From contig CALESU010000136.1 of assembly GCA_937914905.1 (NCBI GenBank), positions 1 through 7,212 of the forward strand: a DNA stretch of 7,212 bases. Reading direction: 5' to 3'. The notes beneath the pieces are model-generated. The model searched no databases, was not told where the DNA came from, and saw nothing but the letters and a program-made list of their open reading frames with translations. The DNA comes from an uncultured bacterium. Its GTDB lineage: Bacteria > Patescibacteriota > Microgenomatia > UBA1406 > GWC2-37-13. This document shows, in pieces, positions 1 through 4,732 of the stretch (the first letter of the stretch is position 1; each line of letters opens with the position of its first letter). Both the position numbers and the translations under genes were made by a program.

Positions 1-23
1 ATCTCTCAAAAATGGAGGTAAGG

Positions 24-182
24 ATGACAAAAACTATTGTAAATGCTGTTGTGGAAGTATATGACTACCTTGCAAAACAAGATGAAGAGATCAAACCCAT
101 GAAGCGCGAACAACGTGGTCAACGGGTTGCCATTGCAGATCTTGAATCCCGAGTAACAACCCTTGAATCTGCCCGGGCTTAA
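24..182 (+). CDS. small hypothetical coiled-coil-like protein (52 aa)
   Basis: I do not recognise this gene. It encodes a 52-residue, charged, soluble-looking protein with no signal peptide or membrane segment. Hydrophobic residues fall in heptad-like spacing in two stretches: I5, V9, V12, L16 near the start, and I37, L40, V44, L47 near the end. A basic turn (K27 to R34) separates them, which suggests two helices or a short coiled coil. The start at 24 is chosen because GGAGGT (14-19) lies at ideal spacing before it. The frame is open to the left edge and has another ATG at 12, but that codon overlaps the Shine-Dalgarno, so a longer protein is less likely. It ends in TAA. A pyrimidine-rich stretch follows, and no terminator hairpin is visible. 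It may be the last gene of an operon lying left of the window, or a small regulatory or scaffold protein. Confidence 0.7.
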   Translation: MTKTIVNAVVEVYDYLAKQDEEIKPMKREQRGQRVAIADLESRVTTLESARA

Positions 183-235
183 AATCGATCAATCTTCCTC
201 CCGTTTCTCCCCACCCTATCCTATCCCCAATGAAC
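183..235. other. pyrimidine-rich spacer
   Basis: The spacer after the first gene is dominated by C and T on the plus strand from about 191 to 228. It contains no open frame, no inverted repeat and no T-run after a hairpin, so I cannot place a terminator for the upstream gene here. Together with the leader downstream it forms a 443-base stretch (183-625) without a convincing gene. Confidence 0.5.
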
Positions 236-264
236 TTGACAAACCCTTGTATTTATGTTACTAT
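236..264 (+). promoter_or_regulatory. sigma-70 promoter with extended -10
   Basis: A perfect -35 box, TTGACA (236-241), is separated by exactly 17 bases from TACTAT (259-264), a one-mismatch -10 box. The TGn element typical of extended -10 promoters (TGT, 256-258) lies directly before the -10. Transcription would start near 271. This is by far the best promoter in the window. It points at the exported-protein gene starting at 626, giving a leader of about 355 nt. The match to the bacterial housekeeping consensus suggests strong expression. Confidence 0.8.
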
Positions 265-270
265 AGGATA

Positions 271-316
271 CTTTGATAAATGCTTCGGAACTAGCTTTCG
301 ATTCTATTTATCAAGG
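271..316 (+). promoter_or_regulatory. stem-loop at the predicted 5' end of the leader
   Basis: Bases 271-281 (CTTTGATAAAT) pair with 306-316 (ATTTATCAAGG) to give an 11-bp stem with one G-U pair and a 24-nt loop. The stem begins about seven bases after the -10 box, so it would sit at the very 5' end of the transcript. It is followed by an A-run (318-324), not a T-run, so it is not an intrinsic terminator. Known roles of 5'-terminal stem-loops include protecting mRNA from 5'-end-dependent decay (as in E. coli ompA). That role here is inferred. The inverted repeat could instead be a DNA operator. Confidence 0.5.
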
Positions 317-364
317 TAAAAAAATAATTCTCTTTTGTATTTATATACACTAGAGGATTTAAGT

Positions 365-408
365 AACGATCGTTCTCAAGGGCATCAGCATGTTTTTGAA
401 GAATGATC
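365..408 (+). promoter_or_regulatory. leader hairpin with palindrome AACGATCGTT
   Basis: Bases 365-374 form a perfect 10-base palindrome, which could be a protein-binding site. At the RNA level 368-379 can pair with 396-408: GATC with GATC, one G-U pair, TTCT with AGAA, then CAA with TTG after a bulged A at 399. This makes a stem of about 12 bp with a 16-nt loop. The two readings use overlapping bases. I cannot tell from the sequence whether DNA or RNA is the functional form. Confidence 0.4.
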
Positions 409-453
409 AGCACTTTAACAAGTAGGTTCAGAAATTGGAACAGTCACGAAACT

Positions 454-519
454 GGTTGTCCGTATTGTGGATATGGGTCCTCTCATCTCCCCAGCACGGA
501 CAATCAGCGAGGATTGTCC
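454..519 (+). promoter_or_regulatory. mutually exclusive stems in the leader (riboswitch-like)
   Basis: The segment GGACAATC (498-505) has two possible partners. Downstream it pairs perfectly with GATTGTCC (512-519), an 8-bp stem with a 6-nt loop. Upstream it pairs, within 496-505, with 454-463 (GGTTGTCCGT), about 10 bp with one G-U pair, enclosing 464-495. Only one of these can form at a time, the usual arrangement of a switching leader. No known riboswitch class was recognised, and no ligand can be proposed. A T-run is absent, so a switch would more likely act on translation of the gene at 626 than on termination. Confidence 0.45.
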
Positions 520-520
520 A

Positions 521-572
521 ACCCGATACCAGAGCGGGTCTCTCTGGGAGGGAACGGCCTTAGGCTGTTCCC
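521..572 (+). promoter_or_regulatory. two further leader hairpins
   Basis: ACCCG (521-525) pairs with CGGGT (535-539), a 5-bp stem with a 9-nt loop. GGGAACGGCC (550-559) pairs with GGCTGTTCCC (563-572), a 10-bp stem with one G-U pair and a TTA loop. The second is the strongest single hairpin of the leader. Neither is followed by a T-run. They follow directly on the alternative stems at 454-519, so the leader from 454 to 572 is almost fully paired. Confidence 0.5.
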
Positions 573-607
573 GTTATGGATATGTTGTTTGTCGCGTATT
601 TCGCATA

Positions 608-620
608 GACCTAGGAGGTC
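608..620 (+). promoter_or_regulatory. Shine-Dalgarno inside a small hairpin
   Basis: AGGAGGT (613-619) is a near-perfect Shine-Dalgarno seven bases before the ATG at 626 and decides that start. The same bases lie in a perfect inverted repeat: GACCT (608-612) pairs with AGGTC (616-620) around an AGG loop. Half of the ribosome-binding site can therefore be hidden in a 5-bp stem. The left arm, with A607 (AGACC), could also pair with GGTCT at 537-541, which would release the site. The ribosome-binding site is clear; control by this hairpin is an inference. Confidence 0.6.
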
Positions 621-625
621 AAACC

Positions 626-1567
626 ATGGCTACTAACAATAGCCTGCAGTACAAATTCCGGGACTTGTTCCTGGTCCGCCCGGCCCTCGTGGCTGTGGCG
701 GCAGTCATCGCGCTCGTCGGCCTGTTTTCGTTCAATCCTGGCGCCGCCAAGGCCCAGGCGCCCGTCGCACCGGCTAGCCCGTTGACCATCACCTTTCGGA
801 TCGAGATCGTCGAAGCCGGCCCCGTGCCGGCGGACGCGATTGTTCATGGGGCAGTTCGTTGTCCCAACCCGAAGTCGAAATTCATCGGCGCAGGGATCGA
901 TCTCGAAATCGAGTTGGTCAAGGGCTTCTGGCACATCAACGCCGCGGCCGAAGGACAAGGCGAAGGCATCGAGGAGAACTACGTGTTCTACTTCGATGGT
1001 GCGCCGACGACAATCACCGTTCCCGAAGGCGCCGCATGGTGGTTCCGGCAGGAGTGCTTTGCCAACGACCTCAATGGGTTGTGGTACAGGGTCGTCCGCG
1101 ATTCTACGGATGACTTCTGGCCCACCGGCTTGCCGGCCTTTTTGGCCGAAGTCGGAGGTATCACACTCATGGAGCCGCCCGCCATCGAAGGCCTGCGTCG
1201 CGAATCCGCACCCGTTGTCACGCCGACCTATGTCTGGGCTGTGCAACCCGTCGTGATCGACGCGCCCGCAGAGGCCGCGGAATTCGTCTGGGGCAAAGTC
1301 GCCCAGGGCGAAGATCTCGTCGCAGTGGCCCTTGGCTACTGTGAACTCGCTTGGTGGACCCGTGGCGACTCGAAAGAGTACGTCACGTGGTTCGTGGCTG
1401 CCGAGTTGACGGAAGTTGGGTTGTTCAACGGGACCATGACGTGCTGGAAATATGAACCAGCAAAACATGATCTCAACATGGAACACGATTTCCGTTCCGT
1501 CGTCGAAGCTGAAGCTGCAGGAGTGAAGTTCACCCCGGCAGTTAAAAGCTTCACGCCCGCCGACTAG
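626..1567 (+). CDS. exported protein of unknown function, G+C-rich gene (313 aa)
   Basis: I do not recognise the family. The start at 626 is set by AGGAGGT at 613-619 and by the signal peptide: basic residues (K10, R12, R18), a hydrophobic core at about 19-36, then A-K-A-Q-A, with cleavage likely after A45 before a Pro/Ala-rich linker. A GTG start at 467 would bury this signal peptide, so it was rejected. The mature part (about 268 aa) has no second membrane helix, many aromatic and acidic residues, and four cysteines at 79, 144, 239 and 273. These could form two disulfides, one in each half. The halves look loosely alike (residues 60-144 and 207-273), so two beta-rich domains are possible. 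The gene is much richer in G+C than its neighbours and favours C/G-ending codons. A strong promoter and structured leader precede it, and a hairpin array follows. A secreted or surface protein is likely; its function is unknown. Confidence 0.85.
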   Translation: MATNNSLQYKFRDLFLVRPALVAVAAVIALVGLFSFNPGAAKAQAPVAPASPLTITFRIEIVEAGPVPADAIVHGAVRCPNPKSKFIGAGIDLEIELVKGFWHINAAAEGQGEGIEENYVFYFDGAPTTITVPEGAAWWFRQECFANDLNGLWYRVVRDSTDDFWPTGLPAFLAEVGGITLMEPPAIEGLRRESAPVVTPTYVWAVQPVVIDAPAEAAEFVWGKVAQGEDLVAVALGYCELAWWTRGDSKEYVTWFVAAELTEVGLFNGTMTCWKYEPAKHDLNMEHDFRSVVEAEAAGVKFTPAVKSFTPAD

Positions 1568-1587
1568 GCGCGAACAAACAACTTAAT

Positions 1588-1649
1588 CCCCCACAATGAC
1601 GTGGGGGCCCTGGGCACGGGATGTGCCCATCGGGTGGCTGACGCCACCC
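1588..1649 (+). other. three tandem GC-rich hairpins
   Basis: Three perfect stem-loops follow each other two to three bases apart. CCCCCAC (1588-1594) pairs with GTGGGGG (1601-1607). TGGGCAC (1611-1617) pairs with GTGCCCA (1623-1629). GGGTGGC (1632-1638) pairs with GCCACCC (1643-1649). Each stem is 7 bp, with loops of 6, 5 and 4 nt. They start 21 bases after the stop of the exported-protein gene. None is followed by a T-run, so they are not standard intrinsic terminators. They may form an mRNA-stabilising 3' end, a REP-like element, or the first part of the larger structured RNA that continues to 1807. Confidence 0.55.
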
Positions 1650-1663
1650 TCTGAACCTACAGG

Positions 1664-1760
1664 AGCGAGGAGGAGAAAATAGTTTGACTGTGTCCATGTA
1701 GCTTTAAAACCTACATGACCCACGGTCAAGCCTTGCCGACTTTCGGCTATTCTCCTCGCT
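1664..1760 (+). other. junction-like RNA fold (candidate structured RNA)
   Basis: A closing stem AGCGAGGAG (1664-1672) pairs perfectly with CTCCTCGCT (1752-1760) across about 80 bases. AATAG (1678-1682) with CTATT (1747-1751) can extend it, at the cost of one pair of the third stem. Inside are two more stems. TTGACTGTG (1684-1692) pairs with CACGGTCAA (1721-1729), one G-U, and continues after a small internal loop as CATGTAG (1695-1701) with CTACATG (1711-1717). GCCGA (1735-1739) pairs with TCGGC (1743-1747). This gives a three-way-junction-like fold of 97 nt. I checked it by eye against tmRNA, RNase P, hammerhead and integron attC patterns and saw no match. The name and role are unknown. Confidence 0.45.
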
Positions 1761-1807
1761 TCCTTCCCCCTGAACATGAATACCCATTCGTGGTCATAGG
1801 GAAGGAA
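1760..1807 (+). other. long imperfect hairpin
   Basis: TTCCTTCCC (1760-1768) pairs perfectly with GGGAAGGAA (1799-1807). After a 2x2 internal loop, TGA (1771-1773) pairs with TCA (1794-1796). After an A-G mismatch, CATGAAT (1775-1781) pairs with ATTCGTG (1786-1792) with one wobble, closed by an ACCC loop. That is 19 pairs in 48 nt. It directly abuts the closing stem of the preceding fold, sharing base 1760. An A-rich, not T-rich, sequence follows, so a standard terminator is unlikely. Confidence 0.5.
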
Positions 1808-1840
1808 AACGAAGAACATTATTAATTGCAAAACATACCT

Positions 1841-2050
1841 ATGCAATATATCACCAACACTGCAGTTGCAATCGCAATCGTGGTCATCGCTGTTCTTGGG
1901 TACATGAGTGCTCAGAAATGGATTAAAAACAATGCGATCGACGAATGTAACAAACTTGCAGTCTCGATCAAACCTGGAGACTATGTCAAACCTCTTTTCG
2001 TAACCTGTATGCAGGAAAAAGGGTATGATCTTGTGAATGCGGGAAAGTAA
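1841..2050 (+). CDS. small single-TM protein with a cysteine pair (69 aa)
   Basis: The protein has a short N-terminus, one hydrophobic helix at about residues 7-22, and a polar tail of about 47 residues. With the usual orientation of such uncleaved anchors the tail faces outside. The tail contains C36 and C56; the second sits in a C-M-Q-E-K-G-Y motif near the end. The Cys pair could form a disulfide. I have an impression of similar small proteins with a C-x(n)-C-M-x-x-K-G-Y tail in Patescibacteria but cannot name a family. The ATG at 1841 is preferred over an in-frame TTG at 1826, because neither has a well-placed Shine-Dalgarno and the ATG already includes the whole helix. It ends 15 bases before the glycosyltransferase and may be co-transcribed with it. 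No clear promoter is visible, and the upstream region is the hairpin array. Confidence 0.7.
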   Translation: MQYITNTAVAIAIVVIAVLGYMSAQKWIKNNAIDECNKLAVSIKPGDYVKPLFVTCMQEKGYDLVNAGK

Positions 2051-2065
2051 AATAGCATTTTTTTC

Positions 2066-3004
2066 ATGCACGATATGAAAATCATTGACATAACAAACCA
2101 TTTTTCAGAAACCAGCACACCGCTGGTGTCTGTTGTGATGCCGGTTTACAATGCAGAAGTATATCTTGCAAGCGCGATTGAGAGTATCGTCGCACAGACA
2201 TACCGTCACTGGGAGCTAATCATCGTGGATGATAATTCGAAGGATAGCTCCCGATCCATAATCAGAAGGTATAAAAAGCTGTATCCCGAACAAATTCGTG
2301 CCGTCTTTCTCCGATCCACCTTGAATTGTGGCGGAGACTCAGCGACCAATCAGGGAGTAGCGAGAGCAAAAGGTGCGTTTATTGCCAAAATGGACGCAGA
2401 TGATATTGCAGTACCTACCCGTTTTGAGAAACAGGTTTCGTATCTCAAAATGCACCCTGATGTATATCTTGTGGGATCTCAAGCTGCGGTAATCAACGCA
2501 GAAGGGCAAATTGTGGGTGAAAAGCGAGTTCCCGTATCTCACGAGGAGATTTTCCAAGAATATATCTATTTTCACCCGATCATCCACCCTGCCGTGATGT
2601 TTCGCAATAGTGGTAAGAGTCCGTTTTATCAGATTAAATACAAGACCGCAAATGACTACTTCACATTTTTCTCACTTCTTTGTGAGGGAAAGCGATTCGT
2701 GAATTTGCCTGAGAAACTGTTGTATTACCGTATTGACGGGAAAAATGCATCACTCAAAAATATCAAGAAGGGACTTTTGGCAAATATCCGTATTAAGTAT
2801 GATATTGCCCGTATGTATAAATATCCGCTGTCACCGCATGCAGTTCTCAAAAATCTTGCCATGTTTGTAATTGGCATGACTCTCCCCCAGCGAGTAAGCT
2901 TTTACCTCTATTTGATAAGCAAAGGGATTGTGTCACCGAAAGATATCGTTCGAGAAGTGCAATCTGCACTTTCTCTTCCCCGCTTCTCACTCGCACGAGT
3001 CTAA
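2066..3004 (+). CDS. GT2-family glycosyltransferase (312 aa)
   Basis: This is an inverting glycosyltransferase with the GT-A fold, which moves a sugar from a nucleotide-sugar to an acceptor on the cytoplasmic side. The Rossmann-like start V-S-V-V-M-P-V-Y-N lies at residues 21-29. V-D-D-N-S (54-58) is the nucleotide-binding acidic site. The metal-binding D-A-D-D is at 110-113. H-P-A-V-M-F (174-179) follows, and N-D-Y (196-198) supplies D197 as the likely catalytic base. About 312 residues is normal for a single-domain family 2 enzyme. The C-terminal 60-70 residues are basic and mildly hydrophobic (about 258-285), which suggests peripheral membrane contact. No Shine-Dalgarno is visible before 2066; a second in-frame ATG at 2075 is equally possible. 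The two membrane proteins that follow point to synthesis of a surface polysaccharide or glycoprotein glycan. Donor and acceptor cannot be read from the sequence. Confidence 0.9.
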   Translation: MHDMKIIDITNHFSETSTPLVSVVMPVYNAEVYLASAIESIVAQTYRHWELIIVDDNSKDSSRSIIRRYKKLYPEQIRAVFLRSTLNCGGDSATNQGVARAKGAFIAKMDADDIAVPTRFEKQVSYLKMHPDVYLVGSQAAVINAEGQIVGEKRVPVSHEEIFQEYIYFHPIIHPAVMFRNSGKSPFYQIKYKTANDYFTFFSLLCEGKRFVNLPEKLLYYRIDGKNASLKNIKKGLLANIRIKYDIARMYKYPLSPHAVLKNLAMFVIGMTLPQRVSFYLYLISKGIVSPKDIVREVQSALSLPRFSLARV

Positions 3005-3018
3005 CCTCCGCTCTTTCC

Positions 3019-3037
3019 CTCATGGTATCATGAGAAT
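3019..3037 (+). promoter_or_regulatory. possible leaderless promoter overlapping a hairpin
   Basis: TATCAT (3026-3031) resembles a -10 box and is preceded by TGG (3023-3025), the TGn of extended -10 promoters. Transcription would begin near 3038, exactly at the ATG of the next gene, giving a leaderless mRNA. There is no good -35 box. The same bases form a perfect hairpin, CTCATG (3019-3024) with CATGAG (3029-3034) around a GTAT loop. If the mRNA instead reads through from 2066, this hairpin would lie three bases before the start codon. Confidence 0.4.
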
Positions 3038-4732
3038 ATGCGCAAACGGGATTTTCTTATCGGGATTTTTTTTGTCTGCACCGCTCTTTTTGTGACCTTT
3101 CCTGCTGTTTTGTCAATTGGTTCGAAAATCATAGGCGACTCCGGAGATACGTATCAGTTTCTCGGGTTTCAATATATTGCAAAACGAGAATTTTTTGCCG
3201 GACGGTTTCCATTCGGATGGACTGATTTTTGGCGATATCCCTATGGTATACATGCTGAGAGTATTATGGATTCGTCGTTATTTACGATTATGGGACTATG
3301 GTGGTACTCGTTCACGTCAAATCCTATACTTGTATACAACCTATCCGTTCTCTCCATGATAATTTTTAACCTTGCCGTTTCGTATCTGGCATTTCGTATG
3401 AAATTTCGGCGTTTAGTTTCGGTCTTGGCATCTATCATGTATGGCCTTTCATTCTATGCAATTGGCAAGCTCGGCGGACATATGAACTTATTTTCACTCT
3501 CTGGTTTTTCTCTGTGTTTTTTCTCGGTATTAAAACTGTATGAATCTCACGGACGCCTGAGGTATTTTTTGCTCAGTGGACTTTCAACCCTGATTATCGC
3601 GTTTTCTTCCCTACAATATCCACTCTTTTTTGTCGGTGGCCTTCCCTTTCTGATACCGCTTTTGCTAATTTTCTATCGAAAAGAATCACTCGAATTTATC
3701 CTCATTCTTTGGAAGAAAAAAATCTCGGTAATTCTCACCTTGTGTATGATCTTTGCCGTATTTTTGCCATTTCATGGTCACAAGTTGGAAGAGCTTTTGG
3801 CAGGAGATGTCCCAATGCCGGTATTTCATATTGTGACTGTACCCATTCTTGATTTTCTCATTCCCAATACCTACCTTAAAACACTGATTGGCGTAGTCCC
3901 GAGCGGATCAAAAGAGTGGATAGACTATACACTCCCTTTCGGATACATCGAACTGACTCTTTTTATCATAGCGATATTCGCTCTCCGGCGTAGTCGACAT
4001 GCATGGTTTCTCCTGTCTGGATTCAGTATATTTTTCTTACTGGCTCTCGGCGTGCAGGATTGGCTGCCACAATTGTGGCCCTATCAATACCTCTTTCCTC
4101 ATTTTCCGTATCGGGGAATCACCGAGCCAGGAAGATTTTTTATTATTTTTTATCTCATGGCGACTGTTCTTGTCGCGCTCTATCTAACTCAAATCAAAAA
4201 CATAAAAATACTGATTCTAATCATTGTGCTTCTCTTAGTGGAACGTATCCCCATAGGTTTTCAGCTCAGTCCCAATCAGTATGATCCTGAATTCATCGTA
4301 AAAGTTAAAGAGCCCCCTTCTCGAGCTATTCTTGACCTTCCCATACAGGTTGATTGGTGGAACGGACAAATGTATGATATTTATTCGGTGTATTATGAAA
4401 AACCGATTGTCAACGGATATGTCCAATGGTCCGGCAATTTTCCTATTTCTCAGACATTGGTGAAAGAGCTCGAACCGTATACGTGTTATCCTGAACCGCA
4501 ATATGCTCCGAAGGATTTTGATCAGAATAGTGCTGAGCGACTTCGGGACGATCTGATACGGCAGATGCGATTCTATGATATTCATACCGTTGTTCTTCAC
4601 AAAGATCTCAATATCGAGGATGAACACTGTACCCGTGCAAAGCGCTATATAGATGTGCTCCTAGCTGACCAATCTCGGTGGCTTGAAGTGTATCAATCAG
4701 ATAAAAAACTCATCCTATGGCTCAAAGATTAA
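3038..4732 (+). CDS. polytopic membrane protein, GT-C/YfhO-like (564 aa)
   Basis: An integral membrane protein with about ten or more hydrophobic segments between residues 5 and 402, then a soluble C-terminal domain (about 403-564). The first loop after helix 1 carries G-D-S-G-D (33-37), the kind of acidic motif that GT-C glycosyltransferases place on the outer face to use polyprenyl-phosphate sugars. A later Y-R-G-I-T-E-P-G-R-F-F (358-368) resembles the arginine/proline motif of YfhO-like proteins. The C-terminal domain ends in Y-D-I-H-T-V-V-L-H (513-521) and L-E-V-Y-Q (549-553), alpha/beta in character. The likely role is transfer of a sugar to a lipid-linked or surface glycan outside the membrane; the substrate is unknown. 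No Shine-Dalgarno precedes the ATG. A leaderless promoter or coupling to the GT2 gene 33 bases upstream would explain that. The TAA stop lies inside the next gene. Confidence 0.8.
   Translation: MRKRDFLIGIFFVCTALFVTFPAVLSIGSKIIGDSGDTYQFLGFQYIAKREFFAGRFPFGWTDFWRYPYGIHAESIMDSSLFTIMGLWWYSFTSNPILVYNLSVLSMIIFNLAVSYLAFRMKFRRLVSVLASIMYGLSFYAIGKLGGHMNLFSLSGFSLCFFSVLKLYESHGRLRYFLLSGLSTLIIAFSSLQYPLFFVGGLPFLIPLLLIFYRKESLEFILILWKKKISVILTLCMIFAVFLPFHGHKLEELLAGDVPMPVFHIVTVPILDFLIPNTYLKTLIGVVPSGSKEWIDYTLPFGYIELTLFIIAIFALRRSRHAWFLLSGFSIFFLLALGVQDWLPQLWPYQYLFPHFPYRGITEPGRFFIIFYLMATVLVALYLTQIKNIKILILIIVLLLVERIPIGFQLSPNQYDPEFIVKVKEPPSRAILDLPIQVDWWNGQMYDIYSVYYEKPIVNGYVQWSGNFPISQTLVKELEPYTCYPEPQYAPKDFDQNSAERLRDDLIRQMRFYDIHTVVLHKDLNIEDEHCTRAKRYIDVLLADQSRWLEVYQSDKKLILWLKD

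Noticed and set aside
467..625. N-terminal extension of the exported protein from a GTG at 467
   Set aside because: The extension has no ribosome-binding site and would place the signal peptide about 70 residues inside the protein. The ATG at 626 has an ideal Shine-Dalgarno.
403..636. 77-codon plus-strand frame with a C-P-Y-C motif
   Set aside because: It has no Shine-Dalgarno, lies in the structured leader, and its start codon is inside the 368-408 hairpin. It ends just after the true start at 626, and its composition shows no coding signal.
611..1486. 291-codon minus-strand frame opposite the exported-protein gene
   Set aside because: Long antisense frames are expected opposite G+C-rich genes. 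The plus-strand frame has a promoter, Shine-Dalgarno and signal peptide; this one has none of them.
1684..1701. Mini-ORF TTG ACT GTG TCC ATG TAG behind AGGAGG at 1668-1673
   Set aside because: Five codons with a TTG start, and the Shine-Dalgarno-like bases are part of the closing stem. The inverted-repeat structure explains the sequence better.
1664..1760. Integron attC site or known ribozyme
   Set aside because: The attC core sites (RYYYAAC and GTTRRRY) are not present at the ends, and no hammerhead core (CUGANGA with GAAA) is visible.
1588..1807. Rho-independent terminators
   Set aside because: The stems are strong enough, but none is followed by a T-run on the plus strand. The last is followed by A-rich sequence. 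On the minus strand, H7 would be followed by the complement of the closing stem, again not a T-run.
1789..1887. 9-base repeat CGTGGTCAT at 1789-1797 and 1879-1887
   Set aside because: One copy is in the hairpin stem and the other is in coding sequence of the small TM protein. Nine bases twice within 100 may be chance.
1583..2101. 172-codon minus-strand frame over the hairpin array and the small TM gene
   Set aside because: It runs across inverted repeats and a convincing plus-strand gene, has no ribosome-binding site, and its sequence looks random.
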